Source of the DNA: Hexactinellida sp. DTS-2022
Lineage: Eukaryota; Porifera; Hexactinellida
Length of the DNA: 64,000 nt
Reading direction: 5' to 3'
NCBI GenBank assembly: GCA_028753945.1
Contig: JAPNXP010000002.1
Span: 12,338,001-12,402,000 of the forward strand
The notes below the pieces were generated by a model. The model did no database searches. It was not told where the DNA came from and saw only the letters and a list, made by a program, of their open reading frames with translations. The translations under genes and the position numbers were made by a program. This document shows, in pieces, positions 31,701-42,909 of the stretch. How positions within the stretch are numbered: the first letter of the stretch is position 1; every line of letters begins with the position of its first letter.

Positions 31701-31847
31701 TTTTATGTATTCCCAATTGGTAAATTGTGACAATTCAGAACAGTAATGCTGATCATAATGGCATTAGTTCGCGGCCCGAAAAACGCGGGCCACCCGCGGG
31801 CTGGGCGCGGGCTTGCGGTTCGGGCCGACCCGCGTGCAACTCTGCGT
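31690..31847. repeat. truncated hAT-type MITE end (relative of 38848-39268)
   Basis: Read on the minus strand from 31847 it runs CAGAGTTGCACGCGGGTCGG and matches the start of the 38848 element for ~150 bp, then diverges. The outside flank TATACCTGACG is also shared with the 38848 copy, hinting at a segmental duplication rather than two insertions. Confidence 0.55.
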
Positions 31848-31857
31848 CAGGTATAGG

Positions 31858-32912
31858 TGGAAACTTAGATAATATGGAGAAGTTGATTCAACAAAACGTT
31901 CAATGATAGGATTTTATTTGGGACGAGTGAAATGATTCTTCAGAAGATTTTAATAGAGGCTCAACAACAGAAGTTTGTTGAAAATCCAGCAAGTCATCTT
32001 CATCATAAAAACGTCCCAATATTCTTTAGGAACATTAAAAGTGTCAAGTCCGAATAAGGGAACTTTGCCATAAACTGCTCCAAACGGTGTCATTTGAATG
32101 GTAACTCGTGTTGTAATTGAATTTTATAAATTTTAGATATTTTACCCAGCATTGATCATTATCATGGTGCATCATATAAATTAATTCATCTTTAACATCT
32201 CTATTTACACGTTCAACTGTACCCTGACATTCAGGATGCCTGGGTTTGCCATGTACAATTTGGTAGAGGGCCAAGTATCTCGCAGAGTTTTAATTAATAG
32301 ACGATTTGAGAATTCCGCTCCATTATCCGAATGTAAAATATGAGGTGGGCCTTGTTCGCAAAAAAAGTCAACTAATATATCACAAACATTTTTTGCTGTT
32401 TTTCTAACGAGAGGAAAGCCAAATTTATTTTCTTTGTAATATGATATATGTTTACTAAGAGGTATTTATAGGGAATGACTCCGTCTGGTCTCTGGTGACA
32501 TGTTTTCAACGATTCAAATCACTGAAGTCGATCAGATTAATTTGACCCCTACTCAGGTAATTGCTTGACACAATTGGTTTTTCCACCACAGATTTTATCC
32601 ATTTTTTTTTTTTGCATTTTTTAGATGGCAGGTAGGACCTGATCTTACATAGATACCACACACTTATTCAGTAATTCCAAAGTAATGTTGAGAAACCCTT
32701 TTGTACAATTTTGTTCTACCAGAATGTTCTTGAGTATTTACATGTAATTCTTTTTGGACATCAAATATCTCATCCTTTGCCAGAACTATATTGGTATTAG
32801 CAAACTTGTGTTATTGAGCCTCTATTAAAATCTCTCACTCGTCCCCAAAATCAAAATCCTATCATTGAACGTTTTGTTGAATCAACTTATCCATATTATT
32901 CTAAGTTTCCAC
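31858..32912 (-). mobile_element. Ginger-like element remnant between ~110-bp inverted repeats
   Basis: GGTGGAAACTTAG, AAGTTGATTCAACAAAACG and TCAATGATAGGATTTT on the left recur inverted at ~32803-32912. Between them the minus strand encodes a gypsy-integrase-like core. A cut-and-paste element with an integrase of this type and inverted ends fits Ginger. The inter-arm distance of ~1 kb means most of it is deleted. Confidence 0.55.
32044..32620 (-). pseudogene. Ginger/KRBA2-like integrase fragment
   Basis: Blocks on the minus strand: SRGQINLIDFSDLN near 32540-32580 (first Asp), PHILHSDNGAEFSNRLLI near 32310-32360 (second Asp), then VHGKPRHPECQGTVERVNRD (catalytic Glu) in the ORF 32044-32274. 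HG.PRHP.sQG.vEr.N is characteristic of Ginger-1 and KRBA2/SCAND3-type integrases rather than of LTR elements. Frames change twice. Confidence 0.65.
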
Positions 32913-33260
32913 ATGTACCCATAGGCGCCGATGTTGGAGTTCTGGGGAGTCTGGACCCCCCAGGTCGGAAGGCTGGGGGGTACTGGGGGTCCACTGGGGG
33001 AACATACAAACAAAGACACAACAATCGAATTTATTAATATAGATTTCCATTGTTAGTTCTGGTGTACTTTGTATAGAAAATAATTTACAATGAGTTAACA
33101 ATAATTATGCGGAACCATTGAAAATTGTTATGGAATTAATAATAGAAGCTACTCGATCTCAAAAGTAAATAGAAGCTATTCTATCTCACAAATTTATTTC
33201 GAATAGCTTCTATTTTCAATTAAAAAATTTAGATTGTATATAAGATTATATAATAATTTA
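32913..33260. other. fragment with CATAGGCGCCGA end, then no gene
   Basis: At 32921 CATAGGCGCCGATGTTGG resembles the start of the 657-bp hAT-type element (47008). It is followed by G/C-rich sequence whose CCCCCCAGGTCG recurs at 38585. No right end or duplication is found. The remainder is AT-rich. Confidence 0.35.
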
Positions 33261-33678
33261 GGGCGTCCCAAAAATTTTAAATGTTCGAAAATGTCATGTC
33301 ACACCCCTCAAATAGTATATTTATTTTAATATATTGTTGCATGTTAAGTTTTAGCTCATTTGGCAAGATTCTAGAGTTCCTCCAAGGATCCGGAACTGAT
33401 GAAAATAATTCCCATAGTTCGGGTTTCTAACTTTTCTCAGCTGTTCACATATGCATATTATGCAAACAGTTTGATTTCTTATTTACCCATTTTGATGGTG
33501 TCTACAAATAATCTAAACTACTTGCTCTTTTTCAATTGTATTTTAAAGCATAATGGATTGTGCTTCACAGCGTCCTAAATTGACTTCTTCCGTGGTGACG
33601 CGAGATAGTGATTACGTCTAGCTAATAGGAAATCCCAGTGAGAAAATCTCCGGATGCCGGCTTCCTTCTGGGCGTGAC

Positions 33679-34338
33679 GTGATGATGAACTTTATCTACT
33701 ATCATCGTTCGATGAAGCATACTATTGCTCGAAGTTCACAAGAGGTTCATGATCACCTTGTACCATTCTGGATGAAGTCGCGAATACCAATAAAAAGTAA
33801 ACACCACATCGTCAGGAAAATAAGCGATTTATTTAATGAGCAAATTCGTTTAATGAAGCATCGGACAAGGACTAACAGAACAGACCAGAAAAATGAAGAG
33901 AACTACAGCAAAAAACTGAACAAAATGTTCGACATAAGTCATGGGAATGCAGATCAGATGATAACGATTGAAGAAGATCAGGAGTTTCTAAATTTACAAC
34001 GAGCGTCGAGGACTGGATCCATCGGGTGTGTCGATAAAAAGCTTGCTACAGTGGAGAAACGATCTGCTGAACGGCGCGAGCGATCCAATAAGTGGGTAAA
34101 AGTGGAATTTGATAGAAAAAGCATAACGCTACTTCCGCCTTTGAATCGACCAAAGTTAGAAATATTCAAATTTTTACAATATTTTTACAGACACTGCGGA
34201 ATGATGGTATCTTTCGATGGGACTTGGGTTTTCATCGATCCGATCATTATTTCCAGAGTTATGACCGTTTTAGTGGAGCGGTATTTAATATTAAAAGACG
34301 GTTTTATAACTTCGAAGGTGTTGCCCACGTTAAAATAA
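33679..34338 (+). pseudogene. 'DTTASNTG' transposase, N-terminal region
   Basis: Residues ~30-150 (KSKHHIVRKISDLFNEQIRL, KKLNKMFDISHGNADQM, EEDQEFLNLQRASRTGSIG) form the charged helical head of a family I know only as uncharacterised repeats-derived proteins from hydra, aphids and similar animals. After ~residue 150 (position ~34140) the frame no longer resembles the family, and may be intron or inserted DNA. No zinc finger is visible. Its role is presumably DNA binding. Confidence 0.5.
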
Positions 34339-35481
34339 CTATTTATTGTATTTACAACGTTTCAATATTCACACATATGATAGTCTGACAAAATTTTGTA
34401 CAAATCAACAAAAAATTTTATGTAAAAGTGGAAATTGCAAAAGTTATAGCCCTTCGGCGGTCTTCAGGATACGGATTCTTAACTAATTTGTAACTCAGAG
34501 AGGAAAAGAGATAAATTATAATAGCACTAATTAAAAATGATCAGAATACATGGTTTCCCATATGCAAATAATTCATTTTGTGAGCCTAGGAAGCCCCGTT
34601 TTCAAAAATTCCCTATATGGTAGTGTGAATGTGACCAATTTTATGACACATGCAAATTTGAAACTTCTAAACGAGAGACTCTAGAGCTTAGATAAATTAC
34701 TAATCACATTGATATATAATTTCTAAATCATTGCAAAGTCAAAAATCACTCAAAACCAAATGGTTACCTTGCTAATAATCTCGAATGCCCATATATGGAG
34801 GTGTCATGTGACCATCAAAAGAGAGAAATCCAAATTCGAAAGTGAACTGGAGCTTAGTTCTAACTTTCAGATACTATCAGTGATTGAATTCCAGCTAGAT
34901 GGCCGATTTTAATTCCTTCCCGGATCAATATTCTTCGATGTAGACGTGTCGAAAATCGTCTCTGCCACCTGAAAACCACAATATCTAAATATAGACTGCC
35001 ACAATTTTTAAAGCTTAGTTCTGGGGAACTTTATGAAGTTATATCGCTGAGATTTGGAATATAGCACTCTAATAAGTAAACTAAGACCTGTTACAGTTCC
35101 GATTGTCCGAATTCGTCCTTAAAATACAAACTGGGGCCTTTGGGAGCAAAAAGTGCCTCAAATGTGGGAAGACCGTCCGTTTTGTTTTTTTATCGAGCCA
35201 TTCCAAGAGAAATTTGACTTTTTTTTACTTAAGAAGCTCCTTCGATATCTCAAGGGGACATGCAATAATGGTTTAGATCAAAAATTAGATCTGTGCCCTT
35301 TTTCAAATTTTCAAGACTAAGCTTTTAGTACTATATTATTCTATATGGGAGCTTAAATCCGGAATTTCAAAAAAAATCAGTGCTTAGAGCCTTATATTAG
35401 AGTACTAGAAGTCTTAAAATAGCCTATACATATGACCCCCTATGTACAGGAAGTATAGACTTACTAGGATCAACGACTACT
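34339..35481. other. no gene recognised within the 33261-38524 element
   Basis: AT-rich and non-coding by inspection. It separates the N-terminal and catalytic parts of the transposase, so it may be an intron or an unrecognised insertion. Phrases like CCCATATATGG recur. Confidence 0.3.
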
Positions 35482-36414
35482 GTGTTGTATAAACTCACTA
35501 ATTTAACCAAGGCGGAACCAGCGATAAGGACGACTAATAGAGAAGAAGAAGACAACTTATTGCATGTGTATTCCAGCCCAAGTTCTGAAGACCTTTCGGA
35601 TGATTTTATTCCTACATCGTTTTACTGCCGGAGGAAATACATAATAACTCACAAGATTACGGCAGTGTTGGACGGAACCAACACACGCATTTGGGGATCT
35701 ACAATGATAATAGCTTCCGCGTTGAATGAAGCAGGTTCTTCAGCATCTTGCTCAGTAATTTCGAAGAGTACTGTTCATCGACAACGTCAACGTTGTCGTC
35801 GCGTAGCTGCTTATGAAATAAAGGGAAATTATCTGAGATCAAAATGTGTTGTACGTACACTGGGATGGTAAGCTGTTGCCAGATATTGGTGGCAGCGCGA
35901 TAGGTATGGTTGATCGCTTAGCTGTCTTGTTATCTTCAACGGTTGAAGGTAATACTAAGCTTATCGGAGTACCTAAGTTAACATCTGGGACAGGTAAAGA
36001 AACAGCTTGTGCTGTTCTTGAGCTAGTGCAGTCATGGCATTTCGAATCACTCGTCATCGGCATGTGCTTCGATACAACTGCGTCAAATACTGGCCAATTC
36101 AATGGAGCGTGTACTCTTCTGGAGGAACGCATGGGAAGGCATATGCTGTGGTTAGATTTCCGTCATCACATGTTTGAAGTGCTGCTGTCAGACGGATTTT
36201 CTGTGTTTTGGAACGTCAGCGGGCCCGGAAATTATTATTTTCAAAAGATTCCGAAACAATTGGAGGAGTCTTAATCATCGTGAACCAAACAAATAAAATA
36301 CGCCACTAGTATTCGCATCAGAAAATTTGAAATGCTTTTTGTTTGAAGAGTTGGCAAAAGAACATCCATGAGATGACTACCTTGAGTTTCTTCAACTGGC
36401 AGCATTTATGGTTG
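35482..36414 (+). pseudogene. 'DTTASNTG' transposase, presumed catalytic region
   Basis: 35482-35850 reads HKITAVLDGTNTRIWGSTMI; a frame change then gives MLYVHWDGKLLPDIGGSAIG, LIGVPKLTSGTGKETACAVL, IGMCFDTTASNTGQFNGACT and DFRHHMFEVLLSD. VHWDGK and CFDTTASNTG look like first and second acidic blocks of an RNase H-fold transposase, and the RHH after them resembles the His/Cys region of hAT-like enzymes. That mechanistic reading is inference. It ends at the hAT-type element inserted at 36423. Confidence 0.55.
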
Positions 36415-36422
36415 GGCTGGAC

Positions 36423-37190
36423 CAGGAGTGGGCAAACTATGGCCCGCCTACGATATTTAACCGGCCCGCTTGACCTCAACAGAAGTCCAAACTTTTGGTA
36501 GTCTAGGCCACATAAAGTATACCTGCAAACCTATTTGAATCATATCCCTGTACAGGGCTCCAATTTTCTCCTGTGCATTGGCCGAAATTCCTGTACACCT
36601 CCCAAAAATATCTCGCTCGCTGCGCTCGCTCGTCCAGGGAATTACTATACACTTTAATAAATATAGAAACAACGTTATGCCTTAATGTAGTCATTACAGA
36701 ATGCATGGCAGAATATACTATCACATCTGTAGGCATTTTAGGCATTATTTACTCATAATTAGTAATTAAAAATCCGTATATAAATGGAATAAATCCCTGT
36801 ACAGAATGGCCAAAGTGGTTAAAATTATTTTACTGACAGGGATCCCTGTACGATTGGCAGGTATGATAAAGTTTATCAAAAATATGTCAAGATCAGTATT
36901 GACAGATGAATACCTTTCTCAGCTTATGTGTATTGATACTTCAGCCAGAGAACCAAATTTTGATTACTATTAAAAACGCAGGATCAACTGCACAACTCCC
37001 ACTAGTTCTTTATACTTCCTAATATGTCATTAAATTAGTTTATACTTCCTCAGTATCATAGTTTATTTCCTATTAATGCTACTGCAAATAAAATAAAAAA
37101 TGTGTTAAATAGGAATTGTTCACTCTCAGGCCCGGAACACTATGACATTTACCCATCTTGGCCCGCGGCCTAAAAGTTTGCCCACCCCTG
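36423..37190. mobile_element. hAT-type non-autonomous element, 768 bp
   Basis: Starts CAGGAGTGGGCAAACTATGG and ends AGTTTGCCCACCCCTG, with a perfect 8-bp duplication GGCTGGAC (36415-36422, 37191-37198). TGGCCCGC motifs stand at both ends. A CATACCTGCC-type MITE (36519-36865) is nested within. No transposase remains. Confidence 0.92.
36519..36865. mobile_element. MITE with CATACCTGCC ends (second copy)
   Basis: Reversed copy of the 4684-5067 element. ATACCTGCAAACC at the left and GATTGGCAGGTATG at the right, flanked by the direct repeat ATAAAGT (36512-36518, 36866-36872). Shares GTACAGG motifs and the GCGAGCGCAGCG-type string with copy 1. Confidence 0.78.
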
Positions 37191-37198
37191 GGCTGGAC

Positions 37199-37935
37199 AT
37201 ACAATTTACCATTCGTAGGCAGGTGCGCTTCACAGAGCTCGTTGGATGGCGAAGGCTATCTACTCTCTTAAAATTGAGCTGTTGTTTGACGGGAATGAAT
37301 CCGCAATCCAGGTAACGGGCCGCGAACTGCAATCTCTATAACGATTCAACCGCTTTGTTATACTTATATACATACAATCTTGGTTTACAAGCAGATCTAT
37401 TGTTGATGCACCAGTAAATGATATATTTTTGATCCAAAGGCTGCAACAATATGATGATGAATCTTTGCGAGAAACTGGCCTTAATATGCTAAAAAGACAC
37501 TCCTGTTATTTAAGTCAAGAATCGGCAACACTTGCTTTGTTTTCAAAGCAACTTTCCTCTGATGATAAAGCACAACTTATAATGAGAATGAAATCAGATC
37601 GAGGCTCACGTTTACTCAAGTTAATTCCTTGCACAATTGCTGATCTGGTTGTTTCAAGAACATTCTTCCAAACTGTTGGCATAAACAACAGTTTTCTTGA
37701 TGTATCCGTTGAATCATGGTCAGAAACGAAATCATTTAAGGAAGCCACAGATATCGTCAATAATATTCCATGCATAAACGACCTAGCTGAGAGCGGGGTC
37801 TCTTTAATACAATATTTCAATGAAACAACTAAGGATGAAGAACAGAAGCAGTTCCTACTTCAAGTCGTCGAGAAACACCGAAAATTTTTCACAATATGTA
37901 ATCGTGATGAACTTATATTCGTGTATAGAACATAA
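37199..37935 (+). pseudogene. 'DTTASNTG' transposase, C-terminal region
   Basis: After the hAT-type insertion, the residues GALHRARWMAKAIYSLKIEL can be read, then an ORF at 37429-37935 with KRHSCYLSQESATLALFSKQ, CINDLAESGVSLIQYFNETT and KDEEQKQFLLQVVEKHRKFF. These blocks follow the catalytic part in relatives from aphids and hydra. The frame breaks near 37240-37400. The insertion therefore lies inside coding sequence. Confidence 0.55.
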
Positions 37936-37948
37936 TATTGTATTTGCC

Positions 37949-38087
37949 CAGTGGTTCTCAACCTTTAATGATCCGTGGCCCGCCTACCGAGACCTTCAGT
38001 ACCCGTGGCCCCTACCCTTCAATAAAAGCCTCGTGGCGAAGGCCTCGTGGCCCCCAGGGGGGCCGAGGGCCCCGGTTTAGAAGGCTG
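37949..38087. mobile_element. hAT-type MITE, 139 bp
   Basis: Starts CAGTGGTTCTCAACC and ends GGTTTAGAAGGCTG, with a perfect 8-bp duplication TATTTGCC (37941-37948, 38088-38095). CAGTGGTTCTCAACC is a well-known hAT (Charlie-like) terminus. It lies just past the transposase end. Confidence 0.88.
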
Positions 38088-38122
38088 TATTTGCCTATCT
38101 TAGTTGATAAATGTATATCGTA

Positions 38123-38290
38123 GTGAGTCGAAACCGGTTTTTTCGAACACCAGTTTTTTCTAACTAACTATTTAATCTAAATGTGTAAGAAATTCCAATT
38201 TTTCGTTATTTCAATTGGTATATTCTAACTATCTGATTTACTACTCTATTTCCGTGGAAAGAAAATATCAGAAAGAACCGGTTTTGACTG
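38123..38290. mobile_element. TA-targeting MITE, imperfect left end
   Basis: Right end CAGAAAGAACCGGTTTTGACTG before TA; left end AGTCGAAACCGGTTTTTTCG after TA 38121, with a damaged first few bases. ~168 bp, non-coding. Confidence 0.55.
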
Positions 38291-38524
38291 TAGTATTATT
38301 TTAAGGGATAATAATTATTCGTTCCAAACTATTTGTGAATTTGTAGAATTTACTATAATTTATATTTAATATCTTACGAACATTGTGAAGCCCTTTGGGG
38401 GACCTCTAGTCTAGAATCTTCCAAAATAAGCTAAGATTTGACATGCAACGATATATTAGAATAAAGAAACTATTCTAGGGGTGAGACATGATATTTTCGC
38501 ACTTTGAAATTTTTTGGGTCGCCC

Positions 38525-38847
38525 TATTATATATACTACCCTTCGAGTAAATGTACCTATCATGGGGGGCTCTGGAGAGTCAGCATCCCCCAGGTCGTTG
38601 ATGTGCTAGCATCCTCTGCAGTGAAGGATGACCCATGCCATACGGTTGTAAATTTAATGTACTATATTTGTTTAAAACATTAGTAGTTTCATCATTGGCC
38701 TCCGAATGCTCAAGTCGCTCGATCTTGAACGATTTGACATTTACCTTGGGCGGCCAAGGTCGAAAGAATTGGAACAGAGTTGTCCCCCCCCCCCCCCGGG
38801 AAATAACTCACTCCTACAAAGATCGGCGCCTATGCCTATACCTGACG
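38525..38847. other. no gene; G/C runs
   Basis: A 16-base C run near 38787 and the CATGGGGGGCTCTGGAG... segment at 38562, similar to 32960, are visible. The Gly/Pro/Arg-rich frames here are not credible genes. Confidence 0.3.
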
Positions 38848-39268
38848 CAGAGTTGCTCGCGGGTCGGCCCGATCCGCAAGACCGCGCCCAGTGCGCGGGT
38901 GGTCCGCGTTTTGCGGGCCGCGAGGGCCGGCCGGGAACTAATCCCATTATGATCAGCATTACTGTTTTAAATTGTCACGAGTTACCAATTGGGAATATAT
39001 AAAAGTAAGAAGACTAATTTCCCTTGTTCATCAGTTTCAGAAACTCGGTTTCACACAAGGATTCTCTAAATATCTAAATATCCACTTGACCTGAAATTAA
39101 TAACAAAAATATTGGAAGTTATATACAAGCTGCAAACTGCAAAAAACAAGCTTCGGGCCTCTTGCGGGCCGAAAATATCCACGCGGGCTGGGCTACGGGC
39201 TGGATTTACTTGATATTGCGGGCCGAGGGCCGGGCCGCTTTTATAAAATTTGGCCCGCGTGCACTCTG
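38848..39268. mobile_element. hAT-type MITE, 421 bp, GGCCCGCG-rich
   Basis: Starts CAGAGTTGCTCGCGGG and ends CCCGCGTGCACTCTG. Flanks ACCTGACG and ACCTGACC match at 7 of 8 bases. GGGCCG/GCGGGC motifs crowd both ends. It inserted immediately upstream of the zinc-finger coding piece at 39290. Confidence 0.78.
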
Positions 39269-39289
39269 ACCTGACCAGTATGAAATCTC

Positions 39290-39757
39290 ACTTTCATATT
39301 CAGTTCCACCAGGCTCAGTTGTAAATGCTAAAGAGTATTATGACCAAATTGAAGTTCTAACGTCAATGTATTCCTCGTATCTAGAAGATCATTTAGAAGA
39401 TTCAGGAAGTGCTTTATCCAATAAAGAACTGTCAAGGTACTCATCTAATTTATCCACATCTTTTAATGCTTCTAATTCTACAAACCTACTGTGTGCAGTA
39501 TGTGAGAATGAAACAAGTGGTGCACACTCTTGTCCGGGTTGTAAACGTTACGTTCACATACCATGTGGAATTTCACAAGGAAAAGAAGGCTTCGGATCTT
39601 CAGTGTGGTGTCAAAGTTGTACACTAAAAGAAAAAAGTATAATTACTCAGAATTTAAGAAAAGGTAAGGAGCGTAGCCAAGAAATATCTCCTGATCGAAT
39701 GCTTAGCGCTAATAATAATAATAAAATAACTGGCGATACTGTACTTATACCCATACA
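39290..39757 (+). pseudogene. Ginger/KRBA2-like C-terminal Cys-rich finger
   Basis: Upstream of Met 39366 the same reading continues (SVPPGSVVNAKEYYDQI). Then NLLCAVCENETSGAHSCPGC followed by KRYVHIPCGISQGKEGFGSS and VWCQSCTLK gives CX2C...HX2CX2C...HX2C...CX2C, a compact PHD-like finger found at the end of Ginger/KRBA2-type integrase proteins. The tail after ~39755 is derived from an inserted GGTCCGGC-rich segment, so the natural C-terminus is lost. Its integrase core is not adjacent; a minus-strand one lies at 32044. Confidence 0.5.
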
Positions 39758-41190
39758 TAGGCGTAGCAAGCGGTCCGGCAGGCCCGGCCATGGCCGGACC
39801 AGATTTCATTTATTCTACTATATTACATAGGACGGCCCGGTTTTGGCCGGACCACTTTAACTGTTTGGCCGGAGTTTTTCAGAGCCGTGCGAAGCCCGTG
39901 CCATATCTCAGCCCAATAAGATGAGCTCGATTGGACTACGTAATTTTATAGGTCAAATAACTGAAGAAAATAACTAAGTGTATACTGTAGCTACATCTCA
40001 TGGTACGATTTCCACTGGCTACACACTAAATCAATTTGATATTTGCCCATTCAAGTTCAGTACATTGGAGTTTCCCTTTATTCCACTATCACTCAGACTG
40101 AAGCAAAAATGCTTCACTTGGATTAGTCAATGGATCTGCACTGTAAAATACTCAGATGCCCTGTAAGAAATCTGGGAGTATTTGTAACACTAGGTGCCAC
40201 AAGGGACATACTTGCTTAACAAAATTGCATAACTCATTAGTTCTAGTAAACATAGGTACACTCGTAACTAGTCTCCTTGGTAATGTTTAAATCTCTTTAG
40301 TCTCTTATAGTACGTGTATCATACGTGTATATACAATTCTCAAAAGTCGTTTATAATTAATTTATCATTTGGTCAGTGGCGTCGTGGCTTTTTGGGGGCC
40401 CATTGGGGAATTTAAGGAAGGGGTTCCCATCCCAATAATATTGACATTTTGGCCGGGTGAACTCGCATCCCGTTGGTTCTTTGTGTACAAACTGGGTGTC
40501 CATTAACTTTGTCAATACATATCTAGATATGTAATATTTACAATGACTAGAATATTAATGTAATGTTGATCTATAATACACATAACGTTTCTCGCACTCC
40601 TGAATTTGGGGATCACGTTGGTAGGTTTACAATATAAAATTAAAAGAAAGTAATTGATACTAGCACGCCCATACACCAGTCTGTCTGCGTACACACCAAG
40701 CACGTTCATAAACTGCAACAATTACACCAATGTGAACGCGTTTACACCAATCTTGCGTTTGCACTGCAACATAACCATGATATCAGAAATCGATTTATAC
40801 AGTATTACCCATTGAATTATCCATATAAAGTAGAATTCTTTATTGAAACTATCATATCAGCAATAAACTTGTATCTTAATAAAGTTGAATTATTCATAAA
40901 AAGTGGATCTTAGGGAAACCACGAAATAATTGCATAATTGAATATTAACGAAATTACTATTTTAGAATGTCAAGGGTGAATTGTGGCAACTTTGAGCCTA
41001 ATTACCAGGAAAATGAGGACTAATTTTGAAAATCGTGAACCGCAATCAGTTCCAAAAACTTTTCTGACGCTAATGATTGGAAATTTTTTTATTGCTTTAC
41101 TTTAATATGGGACAAAAAAAGCTAAAAGTCCCGTAAAAATTTTCACAATTCGAAATTGAAAATTCGGGCCATGAGGTGCACATTAATCAA
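39758..41190. other. MITE scrap then non-coding AT-rich DNA
   Basis: 39758-39900 begins CATAGGCGTAGCAAGCGG and repeats GGCCGGACC, like a hAT-type end, but a matching right end and duplication are not found. At 40376 CAGTGGCGTCGTGGC is another orphan end. The rest to 41190 shows no gene. Confidence 0.35.
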
Positions 41191-41893
41191 CAACCAGACA
41201 CCTATCCTGAAAATCTTAGAGCTCTTAACTCAAAAAGTATAAGTCCAGTGTAAGAAATAGTTATATCATTCGAAAGAACAAACTTGGTACATTTCATATA
41301 ACATTTTAATAATACCAAAATCGTCATGATGAGTCAGCAAAACTCAATATAATTTTGACCTTGGTTTTTGGTTAATAACTCGACAAATATTTATTATAGA
41401 GATATTTCCTTTTAACTACGGTTATATCTCACTTGGTACATTTTATAGTTCAATTTTTAAATAAAAATATTCATTTTTGACCAAATTTGTATTTTAGCAT
41501 TTTTTAACTAGAATCGTATATTATACTCAATAGTCTGATTTTACATTATTTGAATATTGATTTTATCCACAGTAACACTCATTCTTTGATATATATTGCA
41601 TGTATTGTACAAACAAGCCAAATTTAGTTGATATTTAAGACTACTTTTACTATTTACAATTATTCTTAAAATTTTATCAATCGTTATTACTCAATTTATT
41701 TGTTTTTGTTTATACTTTTTTGATCGATTTTTAAATCCTGTCTGCTCTTTCGACTTCACCTTCGACCTTACTTTTGACTTCATCTTCTTCACTTTGGACT
41801 TCCCTTTCGTCAACATTATAACAGGTGAGTAAATTTTATTTTCTACTGGCAAGGCACAATAAAATAATATTAAATTAGTTCAACCTTGAATGG

Positions 41894-41998
41894 CGGACAT
41901 TTCGTCTACGGACATTTCGTCTACGGACATTTCGTCTACGGACATTTCGTCTACGGACATTTCGTCTACGGACATTTCGTATACGGACATTACGTCTA
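41894..41998. repeat. minisatellite, 7 x 15 bp (CGGACATTTCGTCTA)
   Basis: Seven head-to-tail units; the first five are identical and the last two each carry one change. No spacers, so it is not a CRISPR. It lies between the inverted arm and the nested P element. Confidence 0.95.
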
Positions 41999-42740
41999 AG
42001 ATATTTCATTAAGTGGAGTGTGTTCAATATTTGTAACTTCAAAATTGATGATTTCCTTGCAGGAGGGATTGTATTTATAGTGAATTCATAGACTACTTAA
42101 TACTATGGACTGTCGACTCTCAATCTCGGGTCTTCAAACTCGCGTCCATTGTTATATCTAGAACTATTAAGTGTATTGATAATAAATGTATTATTGTTGA
42201 ATAGGAAGTCGTATATGGTGATGCCATTGGTGCTATTGGCATATCTCAAATATATCTGGTTTTTTAGTTTTGCGGTTTTCACACCTTTCCATATATGGTA
42301 AAAATGTTGAAAACTCGGAATCATTTTCCTTGCGTCTCAAGCAACCTAATTCTCTCACAGTATCACTATTATTTAATACATATGCCTTGTATACAACATT
42401 GGTTGCTGTTTGGCATGCATACTCATTTTTGGGAAATAGGTGAATCAACATACTATGATAAAAGTTTTTTGAAGTATATACGTGGTACAATTTCGTCTGC
42501 ATTCCGGAATGTTTTCGTGAGCAGTTATTGCACAATGAACAAAAAAGACTGTATTTAAAGTGGGTATTGATAGCCCTCCTCGATTAAGCTCGTTTAAAAA
42601 TTCTGATGATACCTCTCCTTCATCAACATCAGGTTGTCCATGCTTATGAACTAAAAATCCACCAATGTAAATAACTTTATGTTTTGATGAATCACTTGAA
42701 TTTAGCAAATTTTGTGTATCTTCGACACTCAACTCATGTA

Positions 42741-42909
42741 CAGTCGAAATCGGGGGTTTTTGCCACGGGTTATTTTGCCTCCTTGTTTCTCCTTGTTTCT
42801 TCATAACCTCATAGCACTGTATTATGTTAAATACGGGGGTTTTTTCGTATTGGTTTTTTCCCCTCTTTTTCCATGCTTTTAGGGTGGCAAAAAACCCCGA
42901 TTTCGACTT
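42741..42909. mobile_element. TA-targeting MITE, 169 bp, in P-like CDS
   Basis: Starts CAGTCGAAATCGGGGG and ends CCCCGATTTCGACTT (last base mutated from G), flanked by TA (42739-42740, 42910-42911). Inserted in the transposase gene of P copy 2. Confidence 0.82.

Larger units (their letters stand above)
33261..38524 (+). mobile_element. DNA transposon of an uncharacterised 'DTTASNTG' transposase family
   Basis: ~135-bp inverted ends: GGGCGTCCCAAAAA... at 33261 and, reversed, GGGCGACCCAAAAAATTTC at 38524, sharing CATGTC(A/T)CACCCCT, ATATTGTTGCATGT and AGATTCTAGA. A plus-strand transposase occupies the interior, interrupted by a 768-bp hAT-type element and followed by two MITEs. I could not fix the target duplication; the junctions are AT-rich. 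Confidence 0.7.

Noticed and set aside
39758..39900. Complete MITE starting CATAGGCGTAGC
   Set aside because: No inverted right end and no target duplication found.
41894..41998. CRISPR-like array
   Set aside because: Units are contiguous with no spacers, and the DNA is eukaryotic.
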